Shown here: piece after piece, positions 10,244-19,133 of the stretch
Numbering within the stretch: position 1 is the stretch's first letter
How the letters are laid out: every line of letters begins with the position of its first letter
Origin: JABMQB01 sp963678235
GTDB lineage: Bacteria > Bacteroidota > Bacteroidia > Bacteroidales > Prolixibacteraceae
DNA length: 64,000 nucleotides
Direction: 5' to 3'
NCBI GenBank assembly: GCA_963678235.1
Contig: OY782766.1
Span: 3,224,001 to 3,288,000, forward strand
Program-made: the position numbers and the translations under genes
The notes under the pieces: generated by a model
The model's database searches: none
The model's input: the letters and a program-made list of their open reading frames with translations, nothing else
What the model was told of the DNA's origin: nothing

Positions 10244-11302
10244 ATGAATGACATAAAGCAAAAAGAAGATTTTAATCCCAATGGAATCGGGTTAAAGAAT
10301 GGCAATTTTATTGGATTGCCGTTTGATGAAAAATCTGCCAATGTAATACTTTTACCAGTTCCCTGGGATGTGACCGTTTCATTTGGGGAAGGTACCGCAA
10401 TTGCCCCAAAGGCAATTTTAGACGCTTCTTCACAACTTGATTTATACGATCCGGATGTACCCGATGCCTGGAAACTCGGTATTTTTATGGCTCCGCCCGA
10501 CAAGAAAATACTGACTGAAAGAAATCTATTACGCCCAAAAGCCAACGAATATATTTCATTTCTTGAGAATGATGGGGAAATAGCTAGCAACTCAAAAATG
10601 AAAGCGACCTTAAATGATATTAACGATGCTTGCACAAATCTTAATAATCTGGTTTACGATCAGTCAATAAAATTTTTAAATGCTAATAAACTGGTTGGAC
10701 TGATCGGAGGAGACCACAGTGTGCCACTGGGTTATTTAAAGGGACTGTCGGAAAAACATTCGGAATTTGGCATTTTACAAATTGATGCCCACCACGATTT
10801 AAGAAATAGCTACGAAGGTTTTTCGTATTCACATGCTTCGATTTTTTACAATGCCCTTCAAATAAAGGAAATTACCAAACTAGTCCAGGTTGGGATCAGG
10901 GATTATTGCCATGAAGAAGTTGAGAAAGCTGAATCTGAAAAAAACAGGGTTTCAGTATTTTATGATAAGCAGTTGAAAGAAAACAGGTTTAATGGAATCC
11001 ATTGGGATCGGCAATGCACCATGATAATTGACGGGCTTCCTGAAAAAGTATATATAAGTTTCGATATTGATGGGTTAGACCCAAAACTTTGCCCTAATAC
11101 AGGTACCCCGGTTCCGGGTGGTTTAGAGTTTTCGGAAGTAATTTATCTGTTCAATAAAATTGTGGAAAGTGGGCGTACAATTATAGGGTTCGATTTGTGT
11201 GAAACAGGGAACCATGATTGGGATGCAAATGTTGGCGCAAGAATAGCCTATAAACTTAGCAATATAATGGGCAAATCAAACGGAAGGGTACATGCCCGAT
11301 AA
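10244..11302 (+). CDS. speB: Agmatinase/arginase-family ureohydrolase
   Basis: Mn-dependent ureohydrolase of 352 residues, most likely hydrolysing agmatine to putrescine and urea. The binuclear metal ligands are all present: GGDHS (D157, H158), DAHHD (D181, H183, D185) and SFDIDGLDP (D274, D276). It lies 108 bases upstream of an arginine decarboxylase on the same strand and diverges from the carboxyspermidine genes, so agmatine is a sensible substrate. Arginase or formimidoylglutamase activity cannot be excluded from sequence alone. The protein is slightly longer than typical agmatinases (about 300 residues), with extra sequence between residues 85 and 150. The start is ATG after a 110-base divergent intergenic region in which I found no exact -7 motif. 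Confidence 0.88.
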   Translation: MNDIKQKEDFNPNGIGLKNGNFIGLPFDEKSANVILLPVPWDVTVSFGEGTAIAPKAILDASSQLDLYDPDVPDAWKLGIFMAPPDKKILTERNLLRPKANEYISFLENDGEIASNSKMKATLNDINDACTNLNNLVYDQSIKFLNANKLVGLIGGDHSVPLGYLKGLSEKHSEFGILQIDAHHDLRNSYEGFSYSHASIFYNALQIKEITKLVQVGIRDYCHEEVEKAESEKNRVSVFYDKQLKENRFNGIHWDRQCTMIIDGLPEKVYISFDIDGLDPKLCPNTGTPVPGGLEFSEVIYLFNKIVESGRTIIGFDLCETGNHDWDANVGARIAYKLSNIMGKSNGRVHAR

Positions 11303-11410
11303 TTGTATTCTGATAAATGCCAATGTTGTAAGTAAAAATTCAAAAAAAATGTTTTTATTTGCCAGTTAAATATAGTTTAAACAATTCCAATTATTTTTAT
11401 GAGTACGTAA

Positions 11411-12820
11411 ATGAAAAACACCTATTTTGATTTGATTGAGCAAAGCTATTATTTCCCACAAGAAGGCTTTGATTTAAGAAATAACAACTTAACCTTTCAT
11501 GGTATTTCTTTAAAACATCTGATTAAAAAGTACGGAACCCCATTCCGTTTTATTTATCTTCCAAAAATTGGAGATCAAATTAAGAAATCACGAAACCTAT
11601 TCAATAAAGCCATCAAAAAGAATGGCTATAAAGGAAAATACTTTTACTGTTACTGTACAAAATGTAACCACTTTGCCCATGTAATAACAGAGGCATTAAA
11701 ACACAACGTAAACCTTGAAACCTCTTCTTCATTTGATATTGATTTGATACTCAATCTGCTTAAAGACAAAAAAATAGACAAAAAAAGGATTATTGTTCAT
11801 AACGGCTATAAAACCGATGATTATTTAAAAAAAATCCTTACACTTCAGGAAATCGGTTTTCAAAACAATATTATTGTCCTCGATAGTATCAACGAACTAA
11901 AGAGAATTTTAAAATTATCCGGTGATACGAAAATAAAGCTTGGTATAAGGATGGCAATCAATGAAGAGCCACAATCTTCGTATTATACCTCACGGCTTGG
12001 TATCAGGCATACCCAAATTTTAGATTTTTACAAGGAAAATATAAAAGGCAAAGAGAACATTGAACTGAAAATGCTTCATTTCTTTGTAGATGCCGGAATT
12101 AAAGACAGCCTTTATTTTTGGGGCGAATTCCAAAAAGCACTAAAATTGTATGTGGATCTTAAAAAAGACTGTGCTTCTTTAGATTCCTTCAACCTGGGTG
12201 GAGGTTTCCCAATAAGGAACCACCTTGGGTTCGAGTATAACTATGAATATATTATTAACGAAATAGTTTCTAATATTAAGGACGCTTGTTCCAATGAAAA
12301 CCTCCCTGACCCTAATATTTACACCGAATTTGGGAAATATACGGTTGGTGAAAGTGGCGCAATCATATTCGAAGTTCTGGAACAAAAGCAACAAAACGAC
12401 ACCGAAAGCTGGTACATGATCAATAACAGCCTGATGAACACCATCCCTGATGCATGGTCGATTTTCGAAAAATTTATTCTGCTACCTATCAATAAATGGG
12501 ACCACGAATACAAACGGGTAAATATTGGGGGAATTAGTTGCGACCACTCGGATTATTACAACTCGGAAGACTTTAACCAGGAGGTGTTGCTTCCGTCTTA
12601 CTCCGATGATGAAAAGGAACCACTTTACCTGGGCTTTTTTCATACGGGTGCCTATCAGGATGCCATTAGTGGTTACGGAGGAATTAAACACTGTTTGATT
12701 CCTTCACCAAAACATGTAATTATTGACCGCGATGAAACCGGGAATATCATTGATTATGTGTATCGGAATGAACAATCAGCGGAAGAAATGTTCAAGATTT
12801 TAGGTTACGAAGACAAGTAG
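11411..12820 (+). CDS. speA: Biosynthetic arginine decarboxylase, short form
   Basis: PLP-dependent decarboxylase of 469 residues in the alanine-racemase/DAP-decarboxylase fold, expected to convert arginine to agmatine. The PLP lysine is K84 in YCTKCNHF. Later motifs include GIRMAINEEP, LHFFVDAG, NLGGGFP (phosphate-binding glycine loop) and the C-terminal LGFFHTGAYQDAISG, which carries the substrate-side residues. It lacks the inserted domain of the roughly 630-residue enterobacterial SpeA and matches the shorter form seen in Bacteroidota. It follows the agmatinase gene by 108 bases; with the divergent carboxyspermidine genes it completes an arginine-to-spermidine route. A three-codon reading frame (ATG AGT ACG TAA, 11399-11410) directly abuts its ATG. 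Confidence 0.9.
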   Translation: MKNTYFDLIEQSYYFPQEGFDLRNNNLTFHGISLKHLIKKYGTPFRFIYLPKIGDQIKKSRNLFNKAIKKNGYKGKYFYCYCTKCNHFAHVITEALKHNVNLETSSSFDIDLILNLLKDKKIDKKRIIVHNGYKTDDYLKKILTLQEIGFQNNIIVLDSINELKRILKLSGDTKIKLGIRMAINEEPQSSYYTSRLGIRHTQILDFYKENIKGKENIELKMLHFFVDAGIKDSLYFWGEFQKALKLYVDLKKDCASLDSFNLGGGFPIRNHLGFEYNYEYIINEIVSNIKDACSNENLPDPNIYTEFGKYTVGESGAIIFEVLEQKQQNDTESWYMINNSLMNTIPDAWSIFEKFILLPINKWDHEYKRVNIGGISCDHSDYYNSEDFNQEVLLPSYSDDEKEPLYLGFFHTGAYQDAISGYGGIKHCLIPSPKHVIIDRDETGNIIDYVYRNEQSAEEMFKILGYEDK

Positions 12821-12940
12821 ATAAGTCCTGATTTCAAAATTATTTTTAATCCCCGTTTTAGATTCTGCGTTTGAAGTATTAATTTAGGACTCATAAACAT
12901 ATGTATATCAGGATTTTATTTTAATTTCAAATAATATATT

Positions 12941-13828
12941 ATGAAAAACCTAACCTTTATCATTGTCCTAATTACAGTTATCTCCTGTTCTTCCAATAAG
13001 AAAAAAAGTAGCCCTGAAGCGAAAGCTCAGATTACAACATACAGTCTCGAACTGGTTTGGGAATCCGACACTGTCGTAAAAACACCAGAATCTGTACTGT
13101 ACGACCGAATCCGGGATGTATTATATGTTTCAAACATTAATATGGAGCCCTGGGGAAAAGATGGAAATGGTTTTATCTCGAAAATGGGACTTGACGGAAA
13201 AATAATTGATCTGAAATGGATTGAAGGACTTAATGCCCCAAAAGGAATGGGAGTTAGTGGCAACTACCTGTACATTGCCGATATTGATGTTTTGGTTCAG
13301 GCTGATATTGAATCAGGCGAGGTGCTTCAATCGTATGCTGTTGAAGGTAATCCTCAATTAAACGATGTTACTGTTTCCGAAGATGGAACTGTATTTGTTT
13401 CCGGATCGGGATCTAGTACAATATATGAACTTGCGGACGGAAAACTGGAGGTTTTTCAGGTTGGGGATGAAGGTGAACGTTACAACGGATTATATTGGGA
13501 ACAAGACAGGATGCTGTTGGTCACCAGCGCTACCAGTCAGTTTAAGGAAATCAACCTTGCAAATAAAGAAGTTAAAGTCATATCTGAAAACATGGGTCAT
13601 GGCGATGGCATTGCCCCGGTTGGTGATGGTGGTTACATAACCACAAGTTGGCTTGGAGCTATATTTTACGTTTCAAAAGACGGGGTTTCCACAAAGCTTA
13701 TGGATACCGAAAAAGATGGGATTTACACTGCCGATATTGATTATTCGATAGAAAAGAACCTCTTGTTTGTCCCAACTTTCTTCGACAATAAAGTGAAAGC
13801 CTTTAAGCTTGTTAAACAAACCGAATAA
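12941..13828 (+). CDS. Lipoprotein with SMP-30/NHL-like beta-propeller
   Basis: Exported lipoprotein of 295 residues. The N-terminus is a lipoprotein signal with the lipobox cysteine at C16 (TVISCSS), then a charged linker. The mature part is a series of beta-rich repeats typical of SMP-30/gluconolactonase or NHL propellers: TPESVLYDRIRDVLYVSN, NAPKGMGVSGNYLYIAD, NDVTVSEDGTVFVSGSG, YNGLYWEQDRMLLVTS, HGDGIAPVGDGGYITTSW. Acidic and Asn residues at blade tips could bind Ca as in SMP-30, but I cannot assign a substrate. It stands alone on the plus strand between the polyamine genes and a minus-strand regulator. An enzyme (lactonase-like) or a binding propeller are both possible. Confidence 0.78.
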   Translation: MKNLTFIIVLITVISCSSNKKKSSPEAKAQITTYSLELVWESDTVVKTPESVLYDRIRDVLYVSNINMEPWGKDGNGFISKMGLDGKIIDLKWIEGLNAPKGMGVSGNYLYIADIDVLVQADIESGEVLQSYAVEGNPQLNDVTVSEDGTVFVSGSGSSTIYELADGKLEVFQVGDEGERYNGLYWEQDRMLLVTSATSQFKEINLANKEVKVISENMGHGDGIAPVGDGGYITTSWLGAIFYVSKDGVSTKLMDTEKDGIYTADIDYSIEKNLLFVPTFFDNKVKAFKLVKQTE

Positions 13829-13855
13829 TTTTTATTAGCAGATTGCCCCCAATTT

Positions 13856-15040
13856 TTATGGCCAGATTTCATCAATTGGAGCTGTTATAGGATCAATACG
13901 TTTCAACGAAATTTGAAAATCGGTATTTCCCTGGCCTCGTACTTCAAACACAACGTTAAAATTCGGAGACTCAAATTCCTTTGAAAGCTGCTCCAGTTGC
14001 TCCAGGTTATCGGGATCGCTCATGTATTTTAATACGGCAATGTTACCAACATCGCTATTGCACATAAATGAAAGGATGTTTCTGCCATCCTCGGTAATAA
14101 AACGTGAAAAAGATGCATACTCGGTCACAAAATTTCCGCTAATGTTTAAGCCAAATTCTAGAATACTATCGCCCACCTGATAGTACAAGGTTGCGATGTC
14201 AATCCTATAATCAATCCCAAGTTTATTATGGATATCGCGAAGAATATTCTGTGTTTTATAGGAACCTATAAAAATTACATCTCGCTGATTAACGTGTTCC
14301 CATTGCAGGTTACTTGAGTATTGAAGTTCAATTTCTGTTTGCCCGCCGCCTAAAAAACTCATGATCTTATATAAGCCAAAAGGTGCCTGTTTATTGATGT
14401 ATGTTTGTTCAGTTTTAAGGATATCGTTTGCCAATTCAGGGTTTTCGCTGATTCTTAAATCAAGGTCTTCATCTGAATTTATATCGGTTACCCTGGTTGC
14501 TGAAAACTCACCAAACACATTACGTTCCCTGAAAAAATAATGGTCGCCGAGAACAATCAACGAAGGATAACCAGACTTAACAATGTCTTCCCAAATGAAA
14601 CTTTTGGCAACCTTGTGCGAATTCTTATTAAAAAAAATAAAAACTGACATGATTAAGAAAACAAAACTTACGGAAAGGACAACCAAACTGTTCTTGTAAA
14701 GTCGGTCTTTAAATAGTGCTAACTTATTGAATTTAAACGTTATCTCATAACCTCCTTTTGGTAGACCAAACTTAACGGCATCACTGCTCCCTTCGGTTTT
14801 GTAATACTCCGCCAACTTTTTCCTGAGGTTAAGAACATAAACACGAACATTTTTATCTTCGTTTGTACCATTCTTGTTCCCAAACATTTCTTCAGCAATC
14901 TGGTATTCCTTGGGTACTTCCCCTTTCCTGGATTGGCTAACCAAATATTTTAACAACTCTTTATTGATCACAGATTTGGAAAATGCATTGCTTTGGAGGA
15001 CTTTCTTTAAGAAGGTATTTATATGTTGCCTTTCTGACAT
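13856..15040 (-). CDS. Single-pass membrane protein with N-terminal winged-helix-like DNA-binding domain
   Basis: Protein of 394 residues from the ATG at 15040; the frame extends to a TTG at 15073, but a promoter-like element overlaps that point, so I take the ATG. Residues 1-100 resemble the response-regulator-like winged helix of Rhizobium-type regulators: EYQIAEEMFG, then VRVYVLNLRKKLAEYY and PKGGYEITF. A single membrane helix lies near residues 120-142 (LVVLSVSFVFLIMSVFIFF). The remaining 250 residues are predicted extracytoplasmic and unrecognised. This is the ToxR/CadC-like layout: DNA-binding domain inside, sensor outside. It is divergent from the Tat-exported oxidoreductase at 15211 and may control it, which is inference. 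The exact family is unknown to me. Confidence 0.7.
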   Translation of the reverse strand: MSERQHINTFLKKVLQSNAFSKSVINKELLKYLVSQSRKGEVPKEYQIAEEMFGNKNGTNEDKNVRVYVLNLRKKLAEYYKTEGSSDAVKFGLPKGGYEITFKFNKLALFKDRLYKNSLVVLSVSFVFLIMSVFIFFNKNSHKVAKSFIWEDIVKSGYPSLIVLGDHYFFRERNVFGEFSATRVTDINSDEDLDLRISENPELANDILKTEQTYINKQAPFGLYKIMSFLGGGQTEIELQYSSNLQWEHVNQRDVIFIGSYKTQNILRDIHNKLGIDYRIDIATLYYQVGDSILEFGLNISGNFVTEYASFSRFITEDGRNILSFMCNSDVGNIAVLKYMSDPDNLEQLEQLSKEFESPNFNVVFEVRGQGNTDFQISLKRIDPITAPIDEIWP

Positions 15041-15070
15041 TAAACGATTGATAATGAGTTTTGTTAAATG

Positions 15071-15101
15071 CAAACTTAACCCCTTTTTTACAATATATCA
15101 A
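15071..15101 (-). promoter_or_regulatory. Putative promoter of the membrane-bound regulator gene
   Basis: On the minus strand, TTG (15099-15101), 20 bases, then TAAGTTTG (15071-15078), fits the Bacteroidota -33/-7 pattern. A transcript starting near 15064 would leave a leader of about 25 bases to the ATG at 15040, which supports that start over the TTG at 15073. Confidence 0.55.
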
Positions 15102-15210
15102 GAAAAAATATTTGTACTCTGTTGAAAGTACTATAATTTCAAAAACCTTGACTAAAGAACAACATTTAACGATAACTAAAAACAAACATAAATCAATAAC
15201 AAAATCGACA

Positions 15211-16617
15211 ATGTTAGGACGAAGAAAATTTTTAGCGACTGTTGGAACAATCGCAGCCGGAGCAGCAATTTCAAACCCGCTTAAAGCAGCAATTTCTGCA
15301 TCAGGTGAAAAATTAAAAGTAGTTTTGGTTGGAACGGGAGTCCGAGGTACCGGATTTTGGGGAAAAAGATTGCAAGACTCATACAGTGATATATTAGAGT
15401 TTGTGGCCTTGGTTGACCACAACGAAAGTCGTTTAAAATACTCTGCCGATTTTGTCGGAGTTGGTAAAAATTGTGGTTTGTATACCACTTTTGAAGATAT
15501 GATTGCAAATCAAACACCCGATTTGGTTATGGTAACAACACCCGATGCAACACATCATACGTACATTATTAAAGCATTGGAAGCGGGCATTGATGTGCTT
15601 ACAGAAAAACCAATGACCACGGATGAAGATAAAGTGCAGGAAATACTAGATGCCGAAATAAAATACAAACGGAAAGTAATTGTAACTTTTAATTACCGTT
15701 GGAGCCCTTACAATACTAAAATCAAAGAACTTTTAACCAATAAAACCATTGGGGATATTGTTTCAGTTGACTTTTCATGGATGTTAAATACCAGCCATGG
15801 AGCTTCTTATTTCAGGCGCTGGCATGGGCAGCGCGAATGGAGCGGTTCTCTTTTGGTACATAAATCAACTCATCATTTTGACTTGATTAACTGGTGGCTT
15901 GATTCGGACCCCGAAGAAGTTTTTGCCTATGGCGACCTTGAATTTTATGGGCGGAACCCGGAGAAAAAAGGCGTTAATTGCAGAAATTGCAACGAAAAAG
16001 ATACCTGCAAATTCTTTTGGGATATTACCAAAAGCAAAGGTGACTATGAACGCTATGTGAAACACGAGCATGTGGATGGATATATAAGGGACAATTGCCT
16101 TTTCCGTCCTGATATTAATATTTACGACAAAATGAATGTAAATATTAAATATGCCAACAATGTATATGTAAATTATATGCTTACCACCTATTCGCCCTGG
16201 GAAGGATGGCGAGTTGCCTTTAATGGTACAAAAGGAAGGCTGGAAGCGTTTTTAGATGTTCCTTACCTGGATTCAAAAAATATTTCGGAGGAAGAAATGC
16301 ACGCTGCTGAAATGAACCAGGATGCCGGAAAAGATGTTGAAATGAAGCCTGTAATCTCGCATAAACTTTGGGAAAAAGAGCAGGAAATTATTCATGTTCC
16401 TTTTAGCAGAGGTGGCCATGGTGGTGGCGATGTTCGTTTGCACGATCAAATATTCCTTCACCCCGAAAAAGAGGATGTGTATAAGCACATGGCCGGAACA
16501 CGCGATGGTGCCATGTCATGCTTGGTGGGTATCGCTGCAAGAAACAGTATTGAAACAGGTGAAGCAGTGAAAATAGGATCATTAACACATTTACAACCAA
16601 GAGCAAAAAGATTATAA
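15211..16617 (+). CDS. Tat-exported Gfo/Idh/MocA-family oxidoreductase
   Basis: NAD(P)-dependent sugar-type oxidoreductase of 468 residues. The start is the ATG at 15211, because the twin-arginine signal MLGRRKFLATVG begins there; the in-frame extension to 15061 would bury it. After the signal come a Rossmann loop (VVLVGTGVRGTG), the family motif EKPM, and HKSTHHFDLINWW, which carries the catalytic His region. Residues near 250-275 contain a small Cys cluster (NCRNCNEKDTCKFF) that could bind a metal. Exported members of this family act on glycan or inositol derivatives, but the substrate is not readable. The likely regulator is the divergent gene at 13856-15040. A strong terminator follows at 16678. 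Confidence 0.93.
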   Translation: MLGRRKFLATVGTIAAGAAISNPLKAAISASGEKLKVVLVGTGVRGTGFWGKRLQDSYSDILEFVALVDHNESRLKYSADFVGVGKNCGLYTTFEDMIANQTPDLVMVTTPDATHHTYIIKALEAGIDVLTEKPMTTDEDKVQEILDAEIKYKRKVIVTFNYRWSPYNTKIKELLTNKTIGDIVSVDFSWMLNTSHGASYFRRWHGQREWSGSLLVHKSTHHFDLINWWLDSDPEEVFAYGDLEFYGRNPEKKGVNCRNCNEKDTCKFFWDITKSKGDYERYVKHEHVDGYIRDNCLFRPDINIYDKMNVNIKYANNVYVNYMLTTYSPWEGWRVAFNGTKGRLEAFLDVPYLDSKNISEEEMHAAEMNQDAGKDVEMKPVISHKLWEKEQEIIHVPFSRGGHGGGDVRLHDQIFLHPEKEDVYKHMAGTRDGAMSCLVGIAARNSIETGEAVKIGSLTHLQPRAKRL

Positions 16618-16677
16618 TTCGATCGGTTATCATAGTAACTTAAACCAACTAGAAGTATAGAAATTTCATACAGTTTG

Positions 16678-16713
16678 AGTGGTCATTGAAGCAATTTAAT
16701 GGCCACTTTTTTT
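16678..16713 (+). terminator. Rho-independent terminator after the oxidoreductase
   Basis: AGTGGTCATT (16678-16687), a ten-base loop, AATGGCCACT (16698-16707): ten pairs with one T-G wobble, followed by TTTTTTG. It ends transcription of the Gfo/Idh/MocA gene, about 60 bases after its stop. Confidence 0.85.
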
Positions 16714-16895
16714 GTATAATTATCTGATAACATACCTGGAAACCAACTTCTATTGTATTAGAATATTACTTTCTACCTAATCAAATCAATTATTAATCCC
16801 ATGCCAATAGTGGTTTTGAAGAGTTAGGTATAAGCAAAAAACGAATGTAATCACACATAATTATAACTATCAGTGAATTAATTCATCAAAAGTTG

Positions 16896-16903
16896 TATTT
16901 TTG
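16896..16903 (+). promoter_or_regulatory. Possible -7 element of the AAA/DUF4143 gene
   Basis: TATTTTTG fits TAnnTTTG and lies 10 bases before the ATG at 16914, which would make a nearly leaderless transcript. No -33 partner was found. Confidence 0.3.
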
Positions 16904-16913
16904 AATAAAAAAA

Positions 16914-18038
16914 ATGTATTCAAGATACCTAAGTGATATAATAAAAAAGCGGATTGGATCAGGAAAAGCCATAATTGTAACTGGTCCAAGACAGGTTGGT
17001 AAAACAACTTTGATTGAATCAATTCTTAAAAATGAAGAATATCTCCTTCTTGATGGTGACGACCCAAAAACAAGAACTTTGTTAACCGAACCGAACACTG
17101 AACAAATTCGTACCATTCTAGGAAAATATAAATTCGTGTTTATTGATGAAGCCAAAAGAATTGAAGGAATCGGTCTGACAATGAAAATAATAACTGACCG
17201 CTTTAAAGATGTTCAAGTATTTGCAAGTGGTTCATCTTCATTTGATCTGACTAATAGAATTAACGAACCATTAACAGGAAGAAAATGGGAATACCAGTTG
17301 TTTCCAATTTCCTGGGAAGAGTATGAAAATCATCATGGATTTTTGTATTCCGAACAGCAATTAGAAAATCGTCTTTTATATGGACTTTACCCAGATGTCC
17401 TAAATAATGTCGGAGACGAAATTAGTATCCTACGCAACTTAGTTAACAGTTATTTATACAGGGATATTCTTTCCTATTCGGATATACGAAAACCAGAAAT
17501 ACTGGACAAACTGGTACAAGCTCTCGCACTTCAGGTTGGCAGTGAAGTAAATTATACCGAGTTGGCTCAAATCGTAAATGTTGACAAAAATACAATCAGT
17601 AAATACATCGACATTTTAGAAAAAGGATACATTGTTTTTAAGTTAGGCAGTTTCAGCCGAAATGTTCGAAATGAAATCAAAATAAATAAGAAAATCTATT
17701 TCTATGATAATGGAATCCGAAATATGGTAATCGGAAATTTTAATCCTATTAATTTGAGAACGGATAAAGGCGCGCTTTGGGAAAACTTCCTTATTTCGGA
17801 GCGAATAAAACAGATAGAATATAAACAAAGTCTGGCGCGAACATATTTTTGGAGGACAAAACAACAGCAGGAAGTTGATTTTGTTGAGGATAACGGAGGT
17901 AAAATAACCGGATTTGAATTTAAGTGGATAAATAAAAAGAAGGTAAAATTACCAAAGACATTTACTGAATCTTATAATGCTGGGAGCAAAGTAATTGACA
18001 AAGAAAACTTTAGAGAATTTATAAAAATTAATTTCTGA
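16914..18038 (+). CDS. AAA-family ATPase with DUF4143 C-terminal domain
   Basis: ATP-binding protein of 374 residues of the widespread AAA_14/DUF4143 type. Walker A is GPRQVGKT (K30); Walker B is KFVFIDEAKRIE; a sensor-like ASGSSSFDL follows. The middle (NYTELAQIVNVDKNTISKYIDILEKG) is a small winged-helix element. The C-terminus (TYFWRTKQQQEVDFVED...GFEFKW) has the spacing of a PD-(D/E)xK nuclease-like fold: acidic Glu-Val-Asp, then ExK. Function is unknown; relatives occur as mobile, scattered genes and are sometimes discussed as toxin-like or defence-related. It stands alone between a terminator and opposing genes, which fits lateral acquisition, but I see no element boundaries. A TATTTTTG element sits 10 bases upstream of the ATG. 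Confidence 0.88.
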   Translation: MYSRYLSDIIKKRIGSGKAIIVTGPRQVGKTTLIESILKNEEYLLLDGDDPKTRTLLTEPNTEQIRTILGKYKFVFIDEAKRIEGIGLTMKIITDRFKDVQVFASGSSSFDLTNRINEPLTGRKWEYQLFPISWEEYENHHGFLYSEQQLENRLLYGLYPDVLNNVGDEISILRNLVNSYLYRDILSYSDIRKPEILDKLVQALALQVGSEVNYTELAQIVNVDKNTISKYIDILEKGYIVFKLGSFSRNVRNEIKINKKIYFYDNGIRNMVIGNFNPINLRTDKGALWENFLISERIKQIEYKQSLARTYFWRTKQQQEVDFVEDNGGKITGFEFKWINKKKVKLPKTFTESYNAGSKVIDKENFREFIKINF

Positions 18039-18173
18039 ATTCCAATATAGATTATCCCTGTAACAGACTCTTGCCACTCAGCAAAATTGTAAATTATGTG
18101 TCCATCCTGAAACTGAAAAATATGAAGAAAAGCAGTATAAGTCAACGAGCTTATAAACACCAACAAAAATTGC

Positions 18174-19133
18174 CTATACAGAAAGGATACTTGTACTTAC
18201 ATGAAAAAGTGCATCCCCTTTGTGAACAAGCGGTGCGGTGTTTATTCCATACACATAACAGTCAAAAGGTGCGGTAATTTTTTTCTCAAATTCACCGTAA
18301 GGGTCCAATATTTTTCCAATAAGTGCCCTTTTGTGCACAAACGTCCCGTTTTTAATATAAAATTGAAACATACCCGAATGCGGGGCACGCAACCATTTGC
18401 TATTATCAATAATTACAGGTTTTGCCTTTTTATTGATCCTTCCATCCCTGATTCTTAAATACTTCATAATATTTAACGCCCCTTCAACACCATAACGGAT
18501 TACACCAGCATCCAGACTGTTCGATTTTCCGCCCTCAAACAAAAGCATTGTTTTTCCCATTTTCGAAATTGTTGAGCGAATTGAGTTTTGAAGGTAGTTG
18601 GAATGAACGATGAAAGGTGTGCCAAAAACTTTGGCTAATTCCAATTCTTTTTCCCGGTCAATAACACATCTAATGTTCGGAAAATTTTCCCTGTGTTCGC
18701 CTCCTGTATGGAAATCGATGATATAATCGGCCAAAGGGGCAATTTCTTTTGTGAATTTATGGGCAAACTGGCTTGTCAACGAGCCGGTTGGCGATCCTGG
18801 GAATACGCGGTTTAAGTCCCTTCCGTCAGGGAATTCGCGAGAAATGTTCAGATAACCAAAAACATTCAGAATTGGGATGCAGATTATTGCCCCCCGGTCA
18901 GGGATATTATAATCATTGCGAATGATATCACGAACAATGGCAACACCATTTGTTTCATCGCCATGCACCCCACCCATAAGCAGTAAAGTTGGGCCATCAA
19001 GTTCAGCCCTTTCGATAATTATCGGTATTGTAATGCTACTGCGCGTATGCTGTTTCGCAACTTCTAATTCAATGGATACACTTTCACCCCGTTGAATTTC
19101 CCTTCCCAGAATAGCAAATCGTTTAGTCGACAT
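18174..19133 (-). CDS. Succinylglutamate desuccinylase/aspartoacylase-family zinc hydrolase
   Basis: Zinc-dependent amidohydrolase of about 319 residues in the AstE/AspA carboxypeptidase-like family. GGVHGDETNG supplies the first zinc His and Glu; DFHTGGEH carries a later His; LLFEGGKSN contains the expected catalytic Glu; the C-terminal half has the beta-barrel extension (APHSGMFQFYIKNG...VHKRALIGKILDPYGE). The start is uncertain: ATG at 19133 (MSTKRFAIL) or ATG at 19145; both overlap the end of the rimK-like gene (by 11 or 23 bases), so translation is probably coupled. With rimK and rimB upstream, it may deacylate a peptide or remove glutamate-type tails; this substrate is inference. True aspartoacylase or succinylglutamate activity is unlikely given no arginine catabolic genes nearby. 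Confidence 0.86.
   Translation of the reverse strand: MSTKRFAILGREIQRGESVSIELEVAKQHTRSSITIPIIIERAELDGPTLLLMGGVHGDETNGVAIVRDIIRNDYNIPDRGAIICIPILNVFGYLNISREFPDGRDLNRVFPGSPTGSLTSQFAHKFTKEIAPLADYIIDFHTGGEHRENFPNIRCVIDREKELELAKVFGTPFIVHSNYLQNSIRSTISKMGKTMLLFEGGKSNSLDAGVIRYGVEGALNIMKYLRIRDGRINKKAKPVIIDNSKWLRAPHSGMFQFYIKNGTFVHKRALIGKILDPYGEFEKKITAPFDCYVYGINTAPLVHKGDALFHVSTSILSV

Noticed and set aside
12829..12917. A TCCTGAT ... ATCAGGA inverted repeat after the arginine decarboxylase
   Set aside because: The arms are some 70 bases apart with no T-tract, so it is not a convincing terminator or operator.
15061..15210. N-terminal extension of the oxidoreductase frame
   Set aside because: The extension would put 50 residues in front of the Tat signal, and the sequence there is AT-rich intergenic DNA with a divergent promoter element.
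16914..18038. A mobile element or defence island around the AAA/DUF4143 ATPase
   Set aside because: No transposase, integrase, terminal repeat or defence neighbour is visible; the gene is alone.
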